From: Leucobacter sp. UT-8R-CII-1-4
GTDB taxonomy: Bacteria > Actinomycetota > Actinomycetes > Actinomycetales > Microbacteriaceae
Direction: 5' to 3'
DNA length: 64,000 nucleotides
Assembly (NCBI RefSeq): GCF_030010235.1
Contig: NZ_JASCRS010000004.1
Coordinates: forward strand, 62,001-126,000
The notes beneath the pieces are model-generated. The model was not told the DNA's origin and made no database searches. It saw nothing but the letters and a program-made list of their open reading frames with translations. Below, in pieces: positions 34,635-43,575 of the stretch. Numbering within the stretch: position 1 is the first letter of the stretch; each line of letters begins with the position of its first letter. Both the position numbers and the translations under genes were made by a program.

Positions 34635-35585
34635 TCAGTGCTTGATGGGGTAGGTTTCGACGCTCAGTATGCCTGCGCCGGGGTGCTTCTTCGAGAAGTG
34701 AAACACTGAAAACCCGCCGGGTGGCAGTTCGGCCGCTTCGCGCAGGTAGTCGCCCGGCAGGCTGCCGGTCGCAAGTGCCAGTTCGCGGGCAGCGTCCGGC
34801 AGTACTGGGCGGTGGGTGCACAGTACGGCGTTTTTGCGGCGACGAACTACCTTGCCGACGATGCGACGCAGTTCAACGGTGTCGCCGGCGTCCCACGTGT
34901 CTTGGCTGAGACCCTCTCGCTCACGGATCTTTTTCTCCGTGTGCTCACTGAGCGGTGTGACGGTACGCATGCAGCGCTCTGCCGTTGAAGAGTAGATTCG
35001 TTTCGGCCCGAATGATTCGAGTATCGGCACAAGAGTTTCGGCTTGATTCTCGCCAGCCTCTGCGAGCGGGCGCAAGTGGTCAACTGGCCAGGTTTCGCTG
35101 CGTGGTTCGGCCTTTGCGTGCCGCAGCAAGATGATCGAGAAGGTGTCAATCGCATCGCGCTCAGCAAGCCGGGTGAACACTTTAAAGAGCTTCCGGTCTG
35201 CTTTATAGCTGAGCCGGTCGTTGACCTCTTCAAGCGGCACCCACTCGAGTGCCGAGATTTCGCCGTTGGGCCGAAAAGTAGATGAGTGTACTGCGGCTTC
35301 GGAGACTTCGGCCACCCAGTACTGCACGGTTTTTTCGCGGTCGTCTGGGAGCGTGTAGGTGATCATTCCCAGATTGGTGCCGAGCGTCACCGCAAGGCCC
35401 GTCTCTTCGAGGGTCTCCCGTACGGCTGCCTGCGGCATGCTTTCGCCCGGGTCGAGCTTTCCTTTTGGAAAAGAAACATCACGCTGTTTTGTGCGGTGCA
35501 CAAGCAACACCATGATGCGCTCGCCGGTCTCGTCACTTACGCGACGAAAGCATACGGTTCCTGCAGCAAGTACGGGTTTCTTCAT
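34635..35585 (-). CDS. MutT1-like Nudix hydrolase fused to a histidine phosphatase domain
   Basis: A 316-residue two-domain protein. Residues 1-140 are a Nudix domain with the full box GKLDPGESMPQAAVRETLEETG (read over residues 42-63; G-x5-E-x7-REuxEExG). Residues about 150-300 are a histidine-phosphatase (SixA/PGAM-like) domain with the LLRHAKAEPR motif and a CTHRPVL second-His segment. This fusion is the layout of mycobacterial MutT1, which cleans 8-oxo-GTP and diadenosine polyphosphates. ATG 35585 overlaps the ppk stop (ATGA), so the two are coupled. Transcribed after ppk. Confidence 0.88.
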   Translation of the reverse strand: MKKPVLAAGTVCFRRVSDETGERIMVLLVHRTKQRDVSFPKGKLDPGESMPQAAVRETLEETGLAVTLGTNLGMITYTLPDDREKTVQYWVAEVSEAAVHSSTFRPNGEISALEWVPLEEVNDRLSYKADRKLFKVFTRLAERDAIDTFSIILLRHAKAEPRSETWPVDHLRPLAEAGENQAETLVPILESFGPKRIYSSTAERCMRTVTPLSEHTEKKIREREGLSQDTWDAGDTVELRRIVGKVVRRRKNAVLCTHRPVLPDAARELALATGSLPGDYLREAAELPPGGFSVFHFSKKHPGAGILSVETYPIKH

Positions 35586-37777
35586 CGTGCTCCACGTGAT
35601 CGGGCCTCAGTTCGGTCGGCCATCACTAGGTCTTGCAGATCGCGCAATGGCTCGCCCTCTTCGGTGACTGTGCGTCGGTGCCAGCTACCGTCAGGCAGCA
35701 TACGCCATGAACTGACGTCGTCGCTGAAACCATATGCGAAGAAACGATCAATGCGGGCGAGATGTTCCCGATCAATGATTCGCGCGAGAACTTCGATTCG
35801 GCGATCAAGATTGCGGTGCATGAGATCGGCGCTGCCAATGTAGACCTCGCGCTCGCCTGCGTTTGCAAAGGCGTAGATTCGCGAGTGTTCGAGGTAGCGG
35901 CCAAGCACTGAGCGCACCTGGATATTCTCGGATAGGCCGGGTACCTGCGCCTTGATCGAGCAGATTCCTCGAATCCAGACTTCGATCGGAACACCGGCAC
36001 GGCTTGCGCGGTAGAGCGCGTCGATGATCTCCTCATCGACCATGCTGTTGGCCTTGAGCTTGATGCCGCTCGGTTTTCCGGCCAGAGCGTTTTCGGCCTC
36101 GCGCTCAATGCGCGAGAGCAAACCTTTGCGCAGGCCTTCTGGCGCCACCAGCAGGCGATCGTAGTTCGTCTCAATGGCGTAACCCGAGAGCACGTTAAAG
36201 AGTTTCGTGACGTCACGGCCAACCTCTGGCGAGGAGGTGAACAAGCCAAAGTCTTCGTAGATGCGGCTGGTCTTCGGGTTGTAGTTGCCCGTGCCGATGT
36301 GGCAGTAGTGTGTGAGCTTGCCCTGTTCTTCACGAATCACGTGTACGAGCTTGCAGTGTGTTTTCAGACCGACGAGACCGTAGACCACGTGCACACCGGC
36401 CTGTTCGAGCTTGCGTGCCCAGGTGATGTTTGCCTCTTCGTCGAATCGGGCCTTGATCTCAACCAGCGCAAGCACCTGCTTGCCAGCTTCAGCGGCTTTG
36501 ATCAGCGCAGCGACAATTGGGCTATCGCCTGAGGTGCGGTAGAGCGTCTGCTTGATTGCGAGCACGTCAGGGTCGAGCGCCGCCTGCTCAACAAACGCTT
36601 GCACACTTGTCGCGAACGACTCGTAAGGGTGGTGCACCAGCACCTCGCGGCGACCAATGGCGCGAAACACGTCGGGTCGGTCGCTCGGTGAGGTTGGCCT
36701 GAAATCGGGGTGTGTCACCGGAATGTGCGGCGTGAACTTCAGTTCTGGCCGCTCAAGTCGACCGAGCGCGAAGAGACCACCGAGGTCGAGTGGCGCGGGC
36801 AGGGTGTACACCTGTTGCGGATCGATATCGAACTCGCTGACGAGCAGATCAAGGGTCGCTTGATCCATGTCGTTGGAGATTTCGAGACGAATGGGTGGGC
36901 CGAAGCGGCGACGCAGCAGCTCTTTCTCGAGCGCTTGAATCAGGTTCTCTGTCTCGTCTTCTTCAATCTCAACGTCTTCATTTCGAGTGACCCGGAACAC
37001 GTGGTGGTCAACGACCTCCATTCCGGGGAACAGGCCGTCGAGCTGGTTCGCGATGAGTTCTTCGAGCGCAATAAATCGCACATTGTCGTCTGATTCGCGC
37101 TGATCTACCCGTACGTAACGCGGAATCATTTGCGGCACTTTGAGGCGCGCAAACTCGACTTTGTCGCTGCGCGGGTTTCGCACACGAATCGAAATGTTTA
37201 GCGCGCGACCTGAGATATAGGGGAAGGGGTGCGCTGGATCGACCGCGAGCGGCATAAGCACTGGGTAGATGTGCTGCTCGTAGTATTCGGTGAGCACCTG
37301 GCGGTCAGCGCTATCGAGACTGTCCCACGCAACAAAACGCACACCGGCCTCGGCAAGCTCCGGGCGCACATGGTCGCTCCAGCAGCGCGCGTGACGCAGC
37401 TGCAGCTCGTATGCGGTGCGGTTGATGTCGGCAAGCACATCGGTTGGTGCGCGGCCAATGTTGGTTGGTACGGCGAGGCCGGTGACGATGCGGCGTTTCA
37501 GTCCGGCGACTCGCACCATAAAGAACTCGTCGAGGTTCGAAGCGAAAATTGCCAGGAAGTTGGCTCGCTCAAGCAACGGCACGGCTGGGTCTTCGGCAAG
37601 CTCAAGCACACGCTGGTTGAACGCGAGCCAACTCAGCTCGCGGTCGATGTAACGATCGGCGGGCAGATCGTCGTCGTGTGCTGGCAGGCGCGTCACCTCT
37701 GCGGTGAATTCGGTAGGAATCACAGAGGTATCGAACACGTCAGCTGGGGAATCAGTGTTCAGGTTGCTTTCGCTCAT
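35582..37777 (-). CDS. ppk: Polyphosphate kinase 1
   Basis: A 731-residue enzyme with the four PPK1 domains. N-terminal helical domain: DRELSWLAFNQRVLELAED. Middle domain: NLDEFFMVRVAGLKRR. Catalytic C-terminal domains: HHPYESFATSVQAFVEQAA, KQTLYRTSGDSPIV, and HYCHIGTGNYNPKTSRIYED, which holds the His that is phosphorylated. It makes polyphosphate from ATP reversibly, as a phosphate and energy store. It precedes the MutT1-like gene in one operon and is close to pst, senX3/regX3-like and phoU genes, so it is likely part of the phosphate response, although I see no PHO box directly before it. Confidence 0.95.
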   Translation of the reverse strand: MSESNLNTDSPADVFDTSVIPTEFTAEVTRLPAHDDDLPADRYIDRELSWLAFNQRVLELAEDPAVPLLERANFLAIFASNLDEFFMVRVAGLKRRIVTGLAVPTNIGRAPTDVLADINRTAYELQLRHARCWSDHVRPELAEAGVRFVAWDSLDSADRQVLTEYYEQHIYPVLMPLAVDPAHPFPYISGRALNISIRVRNPRSDKVEFARLKVPQMIPRYVRVDQRESDDNVRFIALEELIANQLDGLFPGMEVVDHHVFRVTRNEDVEIEEDETENLIQALEKELLRRRFGPPIRLEISNDMDQATLDLLVSEFDIDPQQVYTLPAPLDLGGLFALGRLERPELKFTPHIPVTHPDFRPTSPSDRPDVFRAIGRREVLVHHPYESFATSVQAFVEQAALDPDVLAIKQTLYRTSGDSPIVAALIKAAEAGKQVLALVEIKARFDEEANITWARKLEQAGVHVVYGLVGLKTHCKLVHVIREEQGKLTHYCHIGTGNYNPKTSRIYEDFGLFTSSPEVGRDVTKLFNVLSGYAIETNYDRLLVAPEGLRKGLLSRIEREAENALAGKPSGIKLKANSMVDEEIIDALYRASRAGVPIEVWIRGICSIKAQVPGLSENIQVRSVLGRYLEHSRIYAFANAGEREVYIGSADLMHRNLDRRIEVLARIIDREHLARIDRFFAYGFSDDVSSWRMLPDGSWHRRTVTEEGEPLRDLQDLVMADRTEARSRGAR

Positions 37778-37894
37778 TTCTCTATTGTGTCAGCAGCCAG
37801 TGACAAATAGTCGGCAGATTTCATGCTCGTTCATAAGCCGTTAATAAACGTTGGATCGCCAGGCCTGTGGGCGAGGAGAGAGAACGGCGCTGAA

Positions 37895-38788
37895 TCACCC
37901 GCGAAGGTACTGAACGCTGCGCTGCTCGACGGCAAAGCCGGCACGCAAATAGAGCTCAACCGCATTTGTGTTGTCACCGTCCACGTACAGCGTGATGCGG
38001 TTGGGGGAGTGACTCGCCATCTGGCGAAGCGTCTCGCCGAGCAACGCAGCTCCGAGCCCAATACCCGCAAACGCTGGGTCGACGCCCAAAACGTAGAGCT
38101 CGGTTTCGACTTCTTGCGATCCGCGCACTGTTTTTACCCAGGTGAAACCCGCAAGCTGCGAATCTTGCCCGGGGTCATTTGTGTATGCGAGTCGAAGATC
38201 CTCGTCGCTAAACCACGGCTCTTGCGTAAGCGTCAGAAAATCTGCCACTGTCACCGAACCCTGCTCAGGGTGCGATGCAAATGCGGCGGCGTTGACGCGC
38301 ACCCAATCGACAGCTTGCTGCGGATCATTTGGGTCGTAGCCTCGCACCTCGAAGCCCGGTGGCATCGCCCTTGCTGAAGAAATTGCGTTTGGCAACGCCT
38401 CAGGATCGAGAGTGAGCCGAAGTAGTTCGCGCACCGGCTCAAACTTGGCTTCGCTGAGTAGCTTGTTCGCGGCGGGGTTTTCGCCATGCGCCCACGCGCG
38501 CAATTCGCCCGAGGAGGTATCAGCATCAAGCAGTTGCACGAGCATCGCTCGGCCAAGCCCGCGCCCGCGCGCCGTTGGACGCACAGCCAGGTCAAGTTCG
38601 CCCTCACCAATTACGCCGAGTGCATCATCGGTCTCAATCAGGGAGCGTCGGCCCTGGGCTACCGCGAGCACTGCCTGATCGGACATCGGGGGAGTGCCGT
38701 CTGCTTCGGTCGCTTCAGCAAGAATGAGGCGAGCATGCTCGGAGAGTGGCCCAACTGTATGTGAAGCGGCACTATCTAGATCAGTCAT
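37895..38788 (-). CDS. mshD: Mycothiol synthase
   Basis: A 297-residue tandem GNAT acetyltransferase. The first GNAT domain (about 15-130) is degenerate; the second (about 150-297) has the acetyl-CoA loop [21 protein letters not shown] and ends with [19 protein letters not shown], typical of MshD. It acetylates Cys-GlcN-Ins in the last step of mycothiol synthesis, a thiol confined to actinobacteria. ATG 38788 has GAGGGAAA before it and overlaps the regulator stop by eight bases; an upstream start at 38827 would lie inside the regulator gene. The mshD-regulator pair matches the mycobacterial Rv0818-Rv0819 order. Confidence 0.9.
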   Translation of the reverse strand: MTDLDSAASHTVGPLSEHARLILAEATEADGTPPMSDQAVLAVAQGRRSLIETDDALGVIGEGELDLAVRPTARGRGLGRAMLVQLLDADTSSGELRAWAHGENPAANKLLSEAKFEPVRELLRLTLDPEALPNAISSARAMPPGFEVRGYDPNDPQQAVDWVRVNAAAFASHPEQGSVTVADFLTLTQEPWFSDEDLRLAYTNDPGQDSQLAGFTWVKTVRGSQEVETELYVLGVDPAFAGIGLGAALLGETLRQMASHSPNRITLYVDGDNTNAVELYLRAGFAVEQRSVQYLRG

Positions 38789-39467
38789 CGTTTCCCTCTT
38801 CGTGTGCTCGGGCAAAGCCATAACCAACGCCTCGCACCGTGCTAATCAGGCTCTCCTGGTCGCCAAGCTTTGCGCGCAGGCGTCGAATATGCACGTCGAC
38901 AGTTCTGGTGCCACCGTAATAGTCGGTGCCCCAGACCTCTGCCAAAAGCTGGTCACGAGTAAAGACTCGCCCAGAGTGACCGATCAAAAAGTGCAGAAGC
39001 TCAAACTCTTTGTAAGTCAGGTCGAGCAAGCGGTCGTGCACTTTCGCGGTGAAGTTGCCCTCATCGATCACGACGCCGGCGGCGCTCACCGCGGCGGGAC
39101 TGTCGCCTGCTTCGCTCGCAGGGCCGGGTGAACCAGCAACTGCGAGCCGCAATCGTAGGTCGATCTCGTTGGGGCTTGCAGTCGGTAGCATCACGTCGTG
39201 CACACCCCACTCGGGTGTGACGATACTGAGCATGCTTTCGGCGCAGAGCAGTAAACGTGGCACTTCGGATTCGCCGAGTAACTCGAGGCAAGCTGTACGC
39301 GCACCGCGAATGTCAAGGGTTCCGTCAATGATTAGAGCGTCAAAGCGAGCTGCTGTGCTCGCGTTTAGGCGCACTTTCAGTGGCGAGCGATTCACCTCGT
39401 GGGGCAGTAAATCAAGGCCCGGAAGCGCATCGGCTGGGTCAATGTCTGTGAGGCAGAGTAGTTGCAT
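38781..39467 (-). CDS. glnR: GlnR-like OmpR-family transcriptional regulator
   Basis: A 228-residue regulator. ATG 39467 (with GGGAG upstream) is chosen over the more distal start at 39500. The receiver-like domain is atypical: [24 protein letters not shown] matches the GlnR pattern, in which the Asp is present but the acidic pocket is incomplete, so phosphorylation is probably not used. The C-terminal winged helix is canonical ([48 protein letters not shown]). GlnR controls nitrogen metabolism in actinobacteria. Its neighbour mshD supports orthology with mycobacterial Rv0818; the target set here is unknown. Confidence 0.8.
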   Translation of the reverse strand: MQLLCLTDIDPADALPGLDLLPHEVNRSPLKVRLNASTAARFDALIIDGTLDIRGARTACLELLGESEVPRLLLCAESMLSIVTPEWGVHDVMLPTASPNEIDLRLRLAVAGSPGPASEAGDSPAAVSAAGVVIDEGNFTAKVHDRLLDLTYKEFELLHFLIGHSGRVFTRDQLLAEVWGTDYYGGTRTVDVHIRRLRAKLGDQESLISTVRGVGYGFARAHEEGNDD

Positions 39468-39542
39468 GACGTGCACTCCCCTCTGTCGTGACTCAAGCAC
39501 TGACTCATTTCCATCCTAGAGTGCCTTGCAGTATGCAATGAT

Positions 39543-39833
39543 GTGAACGTGAGCCAAGTTTCGATGTCGCAGAAGCACCCATGGCATTTTGGGCGCATGT
39601 TTACCGCGTGGGCGGTTGCCGCTGTGTTCGGTTTGTTGGTCACGATTTTTGTGAGCGGCGAGGCGCGTTTTCAGTGGCTTGTGCTCACTGTTGGGTTGAG
39701 CGCGCTGGTGACCTTTGCGCTGCAACTGAGCACCGCGCAGCGCGAGGGTTTCATCACCCGCACCGCCTTCAGCGTGGCCGGTAGCGTTGTTATTATCGCG
39801 GCGATCGATATCGTCGGCGAATTTCTGATCTAG
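39543..39833 (+). CDS. Small membrane protein
   Basis: A 96-residue protein starting at GTG 39543 (GTG 39549 and ATG 39564 are alternatives). Three hydrophobic segments: WAVAAVFGLLVTIFV, FQWLVLTVGLSALVTFALQL and VAGSVVIIAAIDIVGEFL. The family is not recognised with certainty; similar proteins lie next to glnR/mshD in related genomes. It is divergent from glnR and may be co-transcribed with the two genes downstream. Confidence 0.65.
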   Translation: MNVSQVSMSQKHPWHFGRMFTAWAVAAVFGLLVTIFVSGEARFQWLVLTVGLSALVTFALQLSTAQREGFITRTAFSVAGSVVIIAAIDIVGEFLI

Positions 39834-39876
39834 TACCGCGACTGCACGAAGCTCGGCAACGCGATAGACTTGAAGC

Positions 39877-39987
39877 ATGCTTCTCGCACTTGAACTCTTT
39901 TTTCTCGGACTCCTTGGCCTCGCCGGAGTTGCCATCGCTTGGGTTTCGGGCACGGTGCTCTACAAACTTTTCAAAGGCCAGCGCTAA
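39877..39987 (+). CDS. 36-residue single-helix membrane protein
   Basis: ATG 39877 to TAA 39985-39987 encodes MLLALELFFLGLLGLAGVAI, followed by a short basic tail ending LYKLFKGQR. One membrane helix with an inside-positive C-terminus is predicted. It ends 12 bases before ygfZ and is probably in its operon. It resembles very short conserved actinobacterial membrane proteins. Function unknown. Confidence 0.55.
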   Translation: MLLALELFFLGLLGLAGVAIAWVSGTVLYKLFKGQR

Positions 39988-39999
39988 GGGAGCAATCGC

Positions 40000-41109
40000 G
40001 TGAGTGACAATCCGTTTCTCGCGCTGCCCGGTGCGGTCGTAGCTGACTTCGCAGCCTCGCATTACGGTGCGCCGCTGGTAGAACAGCGCGCTCTCGCTGA
40101 GGGCAATGCCGTGGTGAGTCTTGCGCATCACGGTGTGATCACCGTTGCTGGTGTTGACCGTTTGAGCTGGCTGCACTCGATGACGAGTCAGGGGCTCACC
40201 GCCTTGCCGAGCGGTGAATCGGTTGAAACGATGCTGCTCGATATGCAGGGTCGTATTGAGCATGTGATTCGCCTTGTTGACGATGGTGAGCGTGCTTGGC
40301 TGCTTGTTGACGAAGGCCATGCTGACGCGCTGACCGAATACTTGATGCGTATGCGTTTTGCGCTTCGTGTTGAGGTCGAGAATGTGAGTGATCGTTTTGC
40401 GACTGTGCTCGCGTTTGAGGGCGGGTCTGCAACTGCTGCTTTGCGTGGGATCGGCACCGCCGTCGTTGAGTGGGTTGATCCGTGGGCGAGAGTGTTGCCA
40501 GGCGGTGTGCAATATTCTCGTGGCGAGCACGCTGGTGCCGAATGGAACGCCGTGCATTTTGTTTTTCCGCGTGAAGAACTCTCGGCTGTCGTCTCGCTCA
40601 TCGAGTCTGGGCAGTGTTCCGTTGCCGGAACTATGGCTCTTGATGCGCTTGAGGTTCGTGCTTGGCGCCCTAGCCAGCACAGCGATGTTGATGATCGCTC
40701 GATTCCACACGAGTTCGATTGGCTGCGCACCGCAGTGCACCTGAATAAGGGATGCTTCCGTGGACAGGAGACCATCGCAAAGGTGCACAATCTTGGGCAC
40801 CCGCCGCGCAGGCTTGCGCTGCTGCACCTCGATGGCTCAGCTGGGCAGCTGCCGGAGCCTGGGGCTTTGGTGTTTGTTGCCGGAGCTGACGCTGATGCTC
40901 GGCCGATCGGGCGTATGACACGTTCGGCGCTGCACTACGAGTGGGGCGGCATTGCCTTGGCCCTGCTGAAGCGCTCTGTGCCTGAGGATGCTGCGCTTGA
41001 AGTGGTGGTCGATGCTGAGACCGGTGAGCGAATGGCCGCTGCGCAGGAGGTTATTGTGCCGGCCGACGCCGGGCACGCTCGCGAGATTCCTCGTCTAAAG
41101 CGCCTGTAG
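40000..41109 (+). CDS. ygfZ: Folate-binding YgfZ/GcvT-domain protein
   Basis: A 369-residue protein starting at GTG 40000 after AAGGGAG. It has the GcvT-like fold and the defining YgfZ/CAF17 signature KGCFRGQETIAKVHNLG (K-G-C-[FY]-x-G-Q-E) near residue 250, with the functional Cys. Such proteins use tetrahydrofolate to help assemble or repair certain iron-sulfur enzymes. WLHSMTSQGL near residue 55 is also typical. It ends before a strong terminator. Confidence 0.9.
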   Translation: MSDNPFLALPGAVVADFAASHYGAPLVEQRALAEGNAVVSLAHHGVITVAGVDRLSWLHSMTSQGLTALPSGESVETMLLDMQGRIEHVIRLVDDGERAWLLVDEGHADALTEYLMRMRFALRVEVENVSDRFATVLAFEGGSATAALRGIGTAVVEWVDPWARVLPGGVQYSRGEHAGAEWNAVHFVFPREELSAVVSLIESGQCSVAGTMALDALEVRAWRPSQHSDVDDRSIPHEFDWLRTAVHLNKGCFRGQETIAKVHNLGHPPRRLALLHLDGSAGQLPEPGALVFVAGADADARPIGRMTRSALHYEWGGIALALLKRSVPEDAALEVVVDAETGERMAAAQEVIVPADAGHAREIPRLKRL

Positions 41110-41217
41110 TTTCGACTCGCGTGGAAACTCAGCTCGCTCTGCAGCAAGTTTTGCTAGTCCTGGCCTGAAGCGACGCTCGTCTTGGCTTGGATCGTTTCGC
41201 GATTGGAGTACCCAAAA

Positions 41218-41266
41218 GAAAGGATCCCTGATGCGGAGCGGGGAACTGGCATCAGGGATCCTTCCT
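41218..41266. terminator. Bidirectional intrinsic terminator
   Basis: A perfect 15-bp stem, AAGGATCCCTGATGC (41220-41234) with GCATCAGGGATCCTT (41249-41263), lies between the convergent ygfZ and exported-protein genes. Confidence 0.85.
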
Positions 41267-41281
41267 AAATGTGGCGCCTAA

Positions 41282-41875
41282 TTATGGCCCCGACGGGCTT
41301 GTCGGTGCTTGCACCTGATCTAGTTGGAACTTGAGCTGGCTGAGGTCGATGACATCGGCGAGGTCTTGTCCGTCGAGACCGGCTATCAGCTCGCTGAACT
41401 TCACTGTTACCTTGATTGGCACGCGCTGCGGTTCTGGGTCTGGGTAGACGGTGAGGTTTGCGTCATCGACGGCCACGGTGACCAGGCCCTGAAGAGCCGG
41501 ATCGTTCACTGTGTATGAGCTTTGATCGATGCTGAATTCACCGAGCATGTCATCACCGCAGACGAGTACCGTAGCGTAGGTGCGGTACACAAGTTCGTCG
41601 CCGGGGGAAGCCTTCCAGTCGGCTAGAACGATCGGTTGTTCTTCGTCTGGGATTCCATCGCCGGTCATGTCGGTGTCGTTGAATGCGAACGACCATACCC
41701 CGTCTTCGACCTCGAGAATGCGAAGTTTGCCGGTGCGGATGTTGTCGTTGATACCGCCGGTTACGGAGTCTTGCCAGAGCGAGAAGCCACCGTAGCCACC
41801 GAGCAGAAGCGCGGTGGCTATGGCAGCGGCTAGAGCGCCTCGAGCTGCAGCGTGACCGCGTTTTGTCTTAGTCAT
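41282..41875 (-). CDS. Alternate-type (SipW-like) signal peptide exported protein
   Basis: A 197-residue secreted protein from ATG 41875. The N-terminus (MTKTKRGHAAARGALAAAIA, then LLLGGYGGFSLWQDS) has the pattern of the actinobacterial alternate-type signal family and of SipW-dependent TasA/CalY proteins, where G-x-[YF]-[AS]-x-W follows the hydrophobic core. The mature part looks beta-rich with Asp-rich segments (FNDTDMTGDGIPDEEQP), possibly calcium-binding, and one Cys. Such proteins form fibres or surface layers. No SipW-like signal peptidase is in the window. Two direct repeats in the 267-base upstream region may control it. Confidence 0.72.
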   Translation of the reverse strand: MTKTKRGHAAARGALAAAIATALLLGGYGGFSLWQDSVTGGINDNIRTGKLRILEVEDGVWSFAFNDTDMTGDGIPDEEQPIVLADWKASPGDELVYRTYATVLVCGDDMLGEFSIDQSSYTVNDPALQGLVTVAVDDANLTVYPDPEPQRVPIKVTVKFSELIAGLDGQDLADVIDLSQLKFQLDQVQAPTSPSGP

Positions 41876-41965
41876 CAGTTCCCCAGAATTGTTAAAGATA
41901 GAAAAAAGTCAGTTACAGCATCCGTCGCTTTAGTACGTGAAACAACCACCAAATGAGGCTGATGG

Positions 41966-41994
41966 CTACTCAAGTTTCAGGTCGACTACTCAAG
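41966..41994. promoter_or_regulatory. Direct repeats CTACTCAAG, 20 bases apart
   Basis: CTACTCAAG occurs at 41966-41974 and 41986-41994, two helical turns apart, about 90-120 bases upstream of the exported-protein start on the minus strand. The spacing suits a dimeric activator, for instance a LuxR- or OmpR-type regulator. Inference only. Confidence 0.4.
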
Positions 41995-42086
41995 AGACGT
42001 CCGGGGGTCTGACGCCGTCTACGCAGGCATCAACTCGAACTCTAGACCGCCTCGGCACGGCTGGCGGTACGGAGCGGCCCGGGAAC

Positions 42087-42130
42087 GCAAAAACCCCTCA
42101 CGCCAAGCCGTAGCTTGAGGTGAGGGGTAT
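42087..42130 (-). terminator. Intrinsic terminator of gpmA
   Basis: On the minus strand, ACCCCTCACCTCAAG pairs with CTTGGCGTGAGGGGT with a small mismatch and is followed by TTTTT. It ends the gpmA transcript, 13 bases after the stop codon. Confidence 0.85.
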
Positions 42131-42142
42131 GAAACGAGGGGC

Positions 42143-42886
42143 TTAGTGTTTGCCCTGCGCAGCAACCGCTGCGGCACCCGCTGCTGCTGCTTCTGGGTCA
42201 AGGTAACGACCAGGGCCAGTGGGCTTGCCGTTCTCGTCAATGTCGTACACGAGAGGCATGCCGGTTGGAATGTTCAGACCGGCAATGTCAGCGTCGCTGA
42301 TTCCGTCGAGGTGCTTCACGAGGGCGCGCAGCGAGTTGCCGTGAGCCGTGACAAGCACGGTCTTGCCCGAGTTCAGATCTGGCAGGATCGAATCGTTCCA
42401 GTACGGCAGCAATCGAACGATAACGTCTTTCAAGCACTCGGTGCGAGGGCGTTCGCCATCGATGTCAGCGTAGCGAGGATCATTCGCCTGCGACCACTCA
42501 CTCGAATCATCGAGTGCTGGTGGAGGGGTATCAAACGAACGACGCCACTCCATGAACTGCTCTTCGCCGTACTTCGCGAGGGTCTCGTTCTTGTCGAGGC
42601 CCTGCAGAGCGCCGTAGTGACGCTCGTTGAGACGCCAGGAACGCTTTACCGGGATCCAGAGACGATCAGCCGAATCAAGCGCCAGGTTCGAAGTTTGGAT
42701 CGCGCGGCTCAGCATGCTGGTGTGCAGCACGTCTGGCAACAGACCCGCCTCGGCGAGCAGCTTGCCAGCGTTAGCGGCTTCGCGGCGACCCTGTTCGGTG
42801 AGTCGAACATCGACCCAGCCGGTGAATAGGTTCTTTTCGTTCCATTCGCTTTGCCCGTGGCGCAGCAGGATCAGCGTGTTCGTCAT
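42143..42886 (-). CDS. gpmA: 2,3-bisphosphoglycerate-dependent phosphoglycerate mutase
   Basis: A 247-residue enzyme with the dPGM signature [18 protein letters not shown] (catalytic His in RHG, residues 7-12) and the second His in [11 protein letters not shown] near 180; [10 protein letters not shown] near 90 supplies the general acid Glu. It interconverts 3- and 2-phosphoglycerate in glycolysis. In mycobacteria gpm1 sits next to senX3-regX3; here carD and a lipoprotein gene lie between. Confidence 0.94.
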   Translation of the reverse strand: MTNTLILLRHGQSEWNEKNLFTGWVDVRLTEQGRREAANAGKLLAEAGLLPDVLHTSMLSRAIQTSNLALDSADRLWIPVKRSWRLNERHYGALQGLDKNETLAKYGEEQFMEWRRSFDTPPPALDDSSEWSQANDPRYADIDGERPRTECLKDVIVRLLPYWNDSILPDLNSGKTVLVTAHGNSLRALVKHLDGISDADIAGLNIPTGMPLVYDIDENGKPTGPGRYLDPEAAAAGAAAVAAQGKH

Positions 42887-42925
42887 AACGTCCAGCCTAC
42901 CCTGCGGTGCGCCACGGATGAGCGA

Positions 42926-43411
42926 TTAGGAAGCGAGGACTCCGTCAAGCATCTCCGATGCCTTGTCTTCGTCGGTCTTCTCTGCGAGCGCGAGCTCGGA
43001 AACGAGAATCTGGCGTGCCTTTGCGAGCATGCGCTTCTCGCCAGCCGAAAGCGACTTGACCTCTTGGTCGCGGCGCCACAGGTCGCGAACAACCTCGCTC
43101 ACCTTGATCACATCGCCAGAGGCGAGCTTCTCAAGGTTTGCCTTGTAACGGCGTGACCAGTTGGTTGGCTCTTCAGTGAATGGTGCACGAAGCACCTCGA
43201 AGACCTGCTCGAGTCCCTCTTGGTCAATGACGTCACGAACGCCAACGAGATCGCAGTTCTCAGCAGGAACCTCGATGGTCAGGTCACCCTGATTGACCTG
43301 GAGCTTGAGAAAAAGTTTCTCTTCGCCACCGAGCTTGCGCTTCTTAACTTCAATGATCTTCGCCGCGCCGTGATGGGGATAAACGACGGTCTCTCCGACC
43401 TCAAACTGCAT
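42926..43411 (-). CDS. carD: CarD-family RNA polymerase-binding regulator
   Basis: The start ATG 43411 is preceded by AAGGAG and gives the usual 161-residue protein; the longer frame upstream is not conserved-looking. Residues 1-60 are the Tudor-like RNA-polymerase-interaction domain ([19 protein letters not shown]). The rest is the helical DNA-binding domain with [12 protein letters not shown], which includes the Trp that wedges into the promoter DNA, and a basic patch. CarD stabilises open complexes at rRNA and many other promoters. An AT-rich -10-like element (TATTAT) lies 31 bases before the start. Confidence 0.93.
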   Translation of the reverse strand: MQFEVGETVVYPHHGAAKIIEVKKRKLGGEEKLFLKLQVNQGDLTIEVPAENCDLVGVRDVIDQEGLEQVFEVLRAPFTEEPTNWSRRYKANLEKLASGDVIKVSEVVRDLWRRDQEVKSLSAGEKRMLAKARQILVSELALAEKTDEDKASEMLDGVLAS

Positions 43412-43441
43412 TGAGTGGCTCCTTGCATAAGCTAAGCCTCT

Positions 43442-43447
43442 ATAATA
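43442..43447 (-). promoter_or_regulatory. -10-like element upstream of carD
   Basis: Minus-strand TATTAT, preceded by TGTGG, sits 31 bases before the carD start. The same bases read TATAAT at 43441-43446 on the plus strand. No good -35 hexamer is seen for either direction, as is common for CarD-dependent promoters. Confidence 0.4.
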
Positions 43448-43575
43448 CCACACGCCTTGGCGCGACTTAGGTTTCCCTATGGTGAGCGAGGGGCCAAAGA
43501 CGCGATAGTATGATCTCAACTGTCTGATGTACTGCAGGCCGATTTTTGCCGCCCATTGAATCCAAAGGACACACC

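Noticed and set aside
39793..40827. A 344-codon minus-strand open frame opposite ygfZ
   Set aside because: Composition (His, Thr, Asn, Arg rich) is not protein-like and ygfZ carries its full signature motif on the other strand.
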